Assembly: GCF_000469585.1 (NCBI RefSeq)
Contig: NZ_AWNK01000005.1
Location: 164,327-203,098 of the forward strand
Direction: 5' to 3'
Source: Chrysiogenes arsenatis DSM 11915
GTDB taxonomy: Bacteria > Chrysiogenota > Chrysiogenetes > Chrysiogenales > Chrysiogenaceae
DNA length: 38,772 nucleotides
A program made the translations under genes and the position numbers. Positions 35,469 to 38,772 of the stretch are shown in pieces (positions within the stretch are counted from its first letter, which is position 1; every line of letters begins with the position of its first letter). A model generated the notes under the pieces. That model searched no databases and had not been told where the DNA came from. It saw only the letters and a program-made list of their open reading frames with translations.

Positions 35469-35498
35469 AATGTACGATAGATGCTTTCCGGGTGTCAA
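35469..35498 (-). promoter_or_regulatory. Promoter of the threonine operon
   Basis: On the minus strand a perfect TTGACA (35493-35498) and TACATT (35469-35474) are 18 nt apart. The start would be near 35462, leaving a leader of only about 23 nt, too short for a leader-peptide attenuator. Control of this operon is therefore probably by enzyme feedback or a DNA-binding regulator. Confidence 0.78.
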
Positions 35499-35576
35499 GG
35501 GGAGCCGAAACGGCAAAGCGATTTTTTCAAAAAGAGTTAGCACGGAAAAATAAAACTTTGTTCTTCTTTGCGCATT

Positions 35577-36302
35577 TTACCGCGATGCCAGCGCAATCGC
35601 CTCGGCAAGATCAATCGCCCCCGTATAAATAGCCTTCCCCGCAATCACGCCACTAATGCCATCGGCTTCGTGCAGCTTGAGCTGCCGGATATCATCCAGC
35701 GTGGCAAGTCCACCGCTGGCAATAACTGGAATAGAAATTCCGCTTGCCATACGGGCACATTCAGCAACGTTCACCCCTTTGAGCAGTCCATCGCGTGCAA
35801 TATCCGTATAAATAATGGCATCAACACCATAGTCAGCAAAGCGGCTCGCAAGTTCGGTCGCGAGCACATCGGTCACTTCGGCCCAGCCGTTTACCGCCAC
35901 CATACCACCGCGTGCATCGATGCCGACGCGGATTCGGCCTGGCCATTCACGACACGCATCGCGAACCAACTCAGGATTACTCACCGCAGCCGTACCAATA
36001 ATGGCATAATGCACGCCAAGCGCAAAAACGCTCTCCAGTGTCGCCATATCGCGAATACCGCCACCAAGCTCGACGGGAACATCAACCGTCGTCAGAATTT
36101 GGCGCACCACTTCAAGGTTGACGGGCTTTTTCGCAAATGCCCCATTGAGGTCTACGAGATGGAGAATCTCCGCCCCTTCGCTCACCCAACGTTGTGCCAT
36201 TTCGACGGGATTAGCACTGAACACCGTCGCCTGATTCATATCGCCCTGCACCAATCGCACGCACTGGCCATCTTTCATGTCAATAGCGGGAAGAATAACC
36301 AC
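35577..36302 (-). CDS. hisA: ProFAR isomerase (histidine synthesis)
   Basis: A 241-residue (beta/alpha)8 enzyme for the fourth step of histidine synthesis. It opens VILPAIDMKDGQCVRL with the catalytic Asp (D8), has VELGGGIRD (phosphate loop), and IIYTDIARDGLLKGVN with the second catalytic Asp region. The start is a GTG at 36302 with AAGGAT about 10 nt upstream. It lies 6 nt after hisH. hisF, often next, is not found; hom follows instead across 137 nt. Confidence 0.97.
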   Translation of the reverse strand: MVILPAIDMKDGQCVRLVQGDMNQATVFSANPVEMAQRWVSEGAEILHLVDLNGAFAKKPVNLEVVRQILTTVDVPVELGGGIRDMATLESVFALGVHYAIIGTAAVSNPELVRDACREWPGRIRVGIDARGGMVAVNGWAEVTDVLATELASRFADYGVDAIIYTDIARDGLLKGVNVAECARMASGISIPVIASGGLATLDDIRQLKLHEADGISGVIAGKAIYTGAIDLAEAIALASR

Positions 36303-36308
36303 GGAAAT

Positions 36309-36926
36309 TTATCCTTTCTCAGCAAAATTTTTCAAAACTTTCAGTCCAGCATCAGCGGACTTTTCGGGGTGAAACTGAGTGCCGTACAAGCGGCCACGCT
36401 CCAGCGCCGCGCAGTAGCGAATGCCAAAGTCGCATTCACCAAGTACCATGGCGGGATCGCTCACGTCACAGTAATAGGAATGGACAAAATAGAAATATTC
36501 CGATGCACCCAACCCTTCCGTCAGGATACTTGGGCGTACAAATGTCACTTTATTCCAACCCATTTGCGGTATTTTTAAACCTGCAGTCGTCGCTTGATCA
36601 CGAAACGGGCGAACAGAGCCTGTAATGATGCCCAGCCCAGCGTGCTCGCCAAATTCATACGAACATTCCAGCAACATCTGCATACCAACGCAAATTCCTA
36701 ACAGAGGCCTTTCCTTACGAATCCAGTCACGCACCAATGGCTCTAAATCAGCCTTTTGCAACGCCGCCATGCAATCGCCAAACGCCCCGACACCAGGGAG
36801 AATCAGTTTTTCACATTGCTCAAGCGCGGTGCGATCACGAAAAAGACCCGCTTCTACCCCTTGAATCTCGAAAGCTTTTTGCACACTACGGAGGTTACCA
36901 ATGCCATAGTCGATAATGCCAATCAT
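36309..36926 (-). CDS. hisH: Imidazole glycerol phosphate synthase, glutaminase subunit
   Basis: A 205-residue class I glutamine amidotransferase that feeds ammonia to HisF. It starts MIGIIDYGIGNLRSV; the nucleophile is C79 in LLGICVGMQML, and the His and Glu are H186 and E188 in YGTQFHPEKS. AAGGGA precedes the ATG at 36926, which overlaps the hisB stop in an ATGA arrangement. The longer frame to 36989 lies inside hisB and is not used. Its partner HisF must be encoded elsewhere. Confidence 0.97.
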   Translation of the reverse strand: MIGIIDYGIGNLRSVQKAFEIQGVEAGLFRDRTALEQCEKLILPGVGAFGDCMAALQKADLEPLVRDWIRKERPLLGICVGMQMLLECSYEFGEHAGLGIITGSVRPFRDQATTAGLKIPQMGWNKVTFVRPSILTEGLGASEYFYFVHSYYCDVSDPAMVLGECDFGIRYCAALERGRLYGTQFHPEKSADAGLKVLKNFAEKG

Positions 36927-37507
36927 AACGTCCCTTTCGTCGAAAGGATTTCGCTCGAACCAGCACGAACCATGACCGCTTGACGACACGCATGCGCGAG
37001 CGCTTTAAACGCCGCTTCGACTATATGGTGACGATTGCTACCATAGCGAACGTTAAGATGAAGATTCATTTCGGCGCTCATCGCCAACGCCTGAAAAAAC
37101 TCATGCGTCAATTCAACAGCAAATGTGCCGATAGTCCCTTCGCGCGGCAGGCCATTGACGACGCAATAACCTCGCCCACCAAAGTCAACGACCGCTTCGG
37201 CGAGCGCCTCATCCATCGGAATCGTCGCACTCCCAAAACGCGCCATCCCTTGCTTCTCGCCGATGGCTTGCTTGAGCGCTAGCCCAAGACAGATGCCGAC
37301 GTCTTCAACAGTGTGGTGATCGTCAACGTGCGTGTCGCCAGCGGCTTCTATTGTCAAGCACCAGCCAGAGTGCTTCGCAAATGATTCCAGCATGTGGTTG
37401 AAAAACCCCACCGGAGTGTTAATCGCACCGCCAGTCGCATCAAAATCGAGCGTCAGCGTAATATTGGTTTCGCGGGTTTTCCGCTGAAGTGTAGCCTTGC
37501 GTGCCAT
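36923..37507 (-). CDS. hisB: Imidazoleglycerol-phosphate dehydratase
   Basis: A 194-residue monofunctional dehydratase (no phosphatase domain). The Mn-binding His clusters are visible in FFNHMLESFAKHSG, DTHVDDHHTVEDVG and NRHHIVEAAFKALA. The ATG at 37507 lies 7 nt after AGGAGG; an in-frame GTG at 37513 is too close to that site. First gene of hisB-hisH-hisA. Confidence 0.97.
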   Translation of the reverse strand: MARKATLQRKTRETNITLTLDFDATGGAINTPVGFFNHMLESFAKHSGWCLTIEAAGDTHVDDHHTVEDVGICLGLALKQAIGEKQGMARFGSATIPMDEALAEAVVDFGGRGYCVVNGLPREGTIGTFAVELTHEFFQALAMSAEMNLHLNVRYGSNRHHIVEAAFKALAHACRQAVMVRAGSSEILSTKGTL

Positions 37508-37533
37508 GTTCACGCCTCCTGAGTCAAACTCTT

Positions 37534-37554
37534 ACGGAACGTGATCAGTTCCGT
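37534..37554. repeat. Inverted repeat upstream of hisB
   Basis: ACGGAAC and GTTCCGT, 7-bp perfect arms around GTGATCA, 27 nt before the hisB start. No T-run follows on the minus strand, so it is not a terminator. It could be an operator or act on the mRNA leader. No good promoter was picked out in the 99-nt gap. Confidence 0.45.
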
Positions 37555-37606
37555 GAATTACTCATAATGTCAGAATACACGTTGAGGTGCGAGTGGTTTT
37601 TGACTG

Positions 37607-38772
37607 TCAGTCGGTTATCCCCCTCCACCCGTGTGGCAACCGTGCGTCAATAATCAACCGTCCATTACGCACTTTTAGTCGATCCGGCGCCAATCCGTGG
37701 TTAATCATTCTCCAGAGCCACCACCTTGGGCTTTGCAATTTCCACTCTTTTTCCCCGAGAATAACTGGCCTTCTGGGGCAAACCTTTTCCTTTTGCATTT
37801 CCGGTCTCAGATCAAAGATCCATCCATCTCCCCACAATAAAAGCGCCCTCGACCAATCTGCACCTGCGCAAAGCGCAAAAAGATGACCTTTATCACACAG
37901 CGCCCTTCCATCAGATACCAAACAAAGCAGTTTGGCACGCTGAAACCACGGAATGGTTGCCAATTGAGCAAGGAATGCCTTGCGACTTTCCCAAAAAGTA
38001 TCATCAACGCGCAGCACACTGACCCCATGATAGACCCCTTCGGGCATGAGGTGCCATTCGATAAAACCAGGGATTGCCGCACGCAAAAGCGGAGTAAAGA
38101 GTCTCTCCCACGCTTTGCCAAAAAGAAGATTCTCGGCTGGCGGAATACCGACCAGCGTAGCGGATACAAAAGGAGCAGCGACGGAAAACATCTGACACAT
38201 ACGGAACAATGGGCGCGCCACTGGTATAGTGTAGCCGCCCGTATGGTTTCCAAACGGCCCTTCGATTGCCATTTCACCCGGATGAATTTCACCTTCAACA
38301 ACGATGGGCGCACTCGCAGGGACAGGAAGATGATTACCGGGAGAACAGCGCAGCGCGATCGGCGCATTCCCTGCCCATCCAGCAAATTCAAATTTATCAA
38401 TATGATCCGGCAATGGCGTAGCTGCCGCCAGCAGCATTGACACTTCCGCCCCAAGCACAATCGTGACCGGCAATGACGTGCCGCAACTCGCCGCCACGTT
38501 CAAGTGTTTTCCCAACACACTATTCGGTAACGCATTGAGCGTTGCCGTGGTGCAACTCTGCACTTGCACCCGATAAATACCGAAACTCACGGTGGCATTC
38601 AACGGGTGTCGGGATATGACCACCGCGAGGCTCCAATACGGCGCAACGTCGCCCGCATAGTGCCAAAGCGCAGGAATCTCTGCCAAGCTCCATGATGTTG
38701 CCTTCCAACGAGTATTATCAGGAGTGCACTGCGGCGCAAATGGCGCGATGCTCCGCGCGAGCATTGCCTCCC
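37607..38772 (-). CDS. UbiD-family decarboxylase-like protein, partial, with altered active site
   Basis: At least 388 codons of a UbiD-like protein; the frame is open at the right edge. By comparison with E. coli UbiD about 110 N-terminal residues lie outside. An ATG at 38764 is too close to its only GGGAGG and is not the likely start. Counting from that Met: FGIYRVQV holds R65 (Fdc1 R173 position), EGEIHPGEMAIEGPFGNHTG holds E168 (E277 position). The E282 position is N173. The prFMN-phosphate metal ligands N168, H191 and E233 appear to be S60, N81 and K124. These are alignments by eye. It may be a divergent enzyme, a partner subunit or inactive. It lies 99 nt before hisB. Confidence 0.8.
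   Translation of the reverse strand, partial: EAMLARSIAPFAPQCTPDNTRWKATSWSLAEIPALWHYAGDVAPYWSLAVVISRHPLNATVSFGIYRVQVQSCTTATLNALPNSVLGKHLNVAASCGTSLPVTIVLGAEVSMLLAAATPLPDHIDKFEFAGWAGNAPIALRCSPGNHLPVPASAPIVVEGEIHPGEMAIEGPFGNHTGGYTIPVARPLFRMCQMFSVAAPFVSATLVGIPPAENLLFGKAWERLFTPLLRAAIPGFIEWHLMPEGVYHGVSVLRVDDTFWESRKAFLAQLATIPWFQRAKLLCLVSDGRALCDKGHLFALCAGADWSRALLLWGDGWIFDLRPEMQKEKVCPRRPVILGEKEWKLQSPRWWLWRMINHGLAPDRLKVRNGRLIIDARLPHGWRGITD

Noticed and set aside
35504-35514. GCCG-TTT-CGGC hairpin after hisA as a terminator
   Set aside because: The stem is four base pairs and no T-run follows on the minus strand; it sits beside the threonine operon promoter.
35568-36578. A 336-codon plus-strand open frame opposite hisA and hisH
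   Set aside because: It lies antisense to two confidently identified genes, is rich in His/Asn/Arg as expected of a shadow frame, and has no ribosome site.

Overview
The window reads as ordinary bacterial core chromosome with about 48-50% GC (estimated by eye). It is dense and almost entirely transcribed leftward (minus strand). No insertion sequence, phage gene, CRISPR array or other clear sign of recent transfer was seen. The gene content suggests a motile, Gram-negative-type bacterium: chemotaxis genes, a DUF2062 protein, lon with several small heat-shock proteins, and a threonine operon whose homoserine kinase is of the phosphoglycerate-mutase-like type known from Deltaproteobacteria. A Chrysiogenota, Deferribacterota or deltaproteobacterial relative fits best, but this placement is inference.

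Layout, left to right. (1) 1-7595, minus: a probable stress and motility operon read hsp20 > lon > DUF2062 gene > MinD/FlhG-like ATPase > a large CheW-CheZ-like fusion > thrS (cut by the left edge). (2) 7596-7847: a divergent control region with a long inverted repeat. (3) 7848-8700, plus: two more hsp20 genes, ending at a bidirectional terminator shared with cheV. (4) 8766-12375, minus: serA > ribF > cheV. (5) 12483-30218, minus: one continuous str-S10-spc-alpha ribosomal superoperon of 33 genes, from a near-consensus promoter ahead of rpsL to a hairpin terminator after rplQ. It lacks tuf between fusA and rpsJ and map between adk and infA. A possible internal terminator and promoter, with a perfect DnaA box, lies ahead of infA. 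(6) 30286-30604: convergent tRNA-Ser(GGA) and tRNA-Leu(CAA) genes, each with a good promoter and sharing a 13-bp-stem terminator. (7) 30614-35498, minus: a threonine operon, hom > thrC > homoserine-kinase-like phosphomutase > lysC. (8) 35577-37507, minus: hisB > hisH > hisA. (9) 37607-38772, minus: a UbiD-family protein cut by the right edge, which seems to have lost several active-site residues.

The most notable item is the 858-residue protein at 728-3304. It joins an N-terminal CheW domain to a C-terminal domain that carries the CheZ phosphatase signature (Asp and Gln four residues apart) and a CheZ-like terminal CheY-binding peptide. Between them lie three charged helical repeats and a long acidic linker. 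This would tether a CheY-P phosphatase directly to the chemoreceptor array. Second is the UbiD-like protein with substituted cofactor and metal ligands. Third is the 15-bp inverted repeat between the divergent heat-shock genes. Start codons were reassigned using Shine-Dalgarno positions; eight of the 33 superoperon genes start with GTG or TTG.
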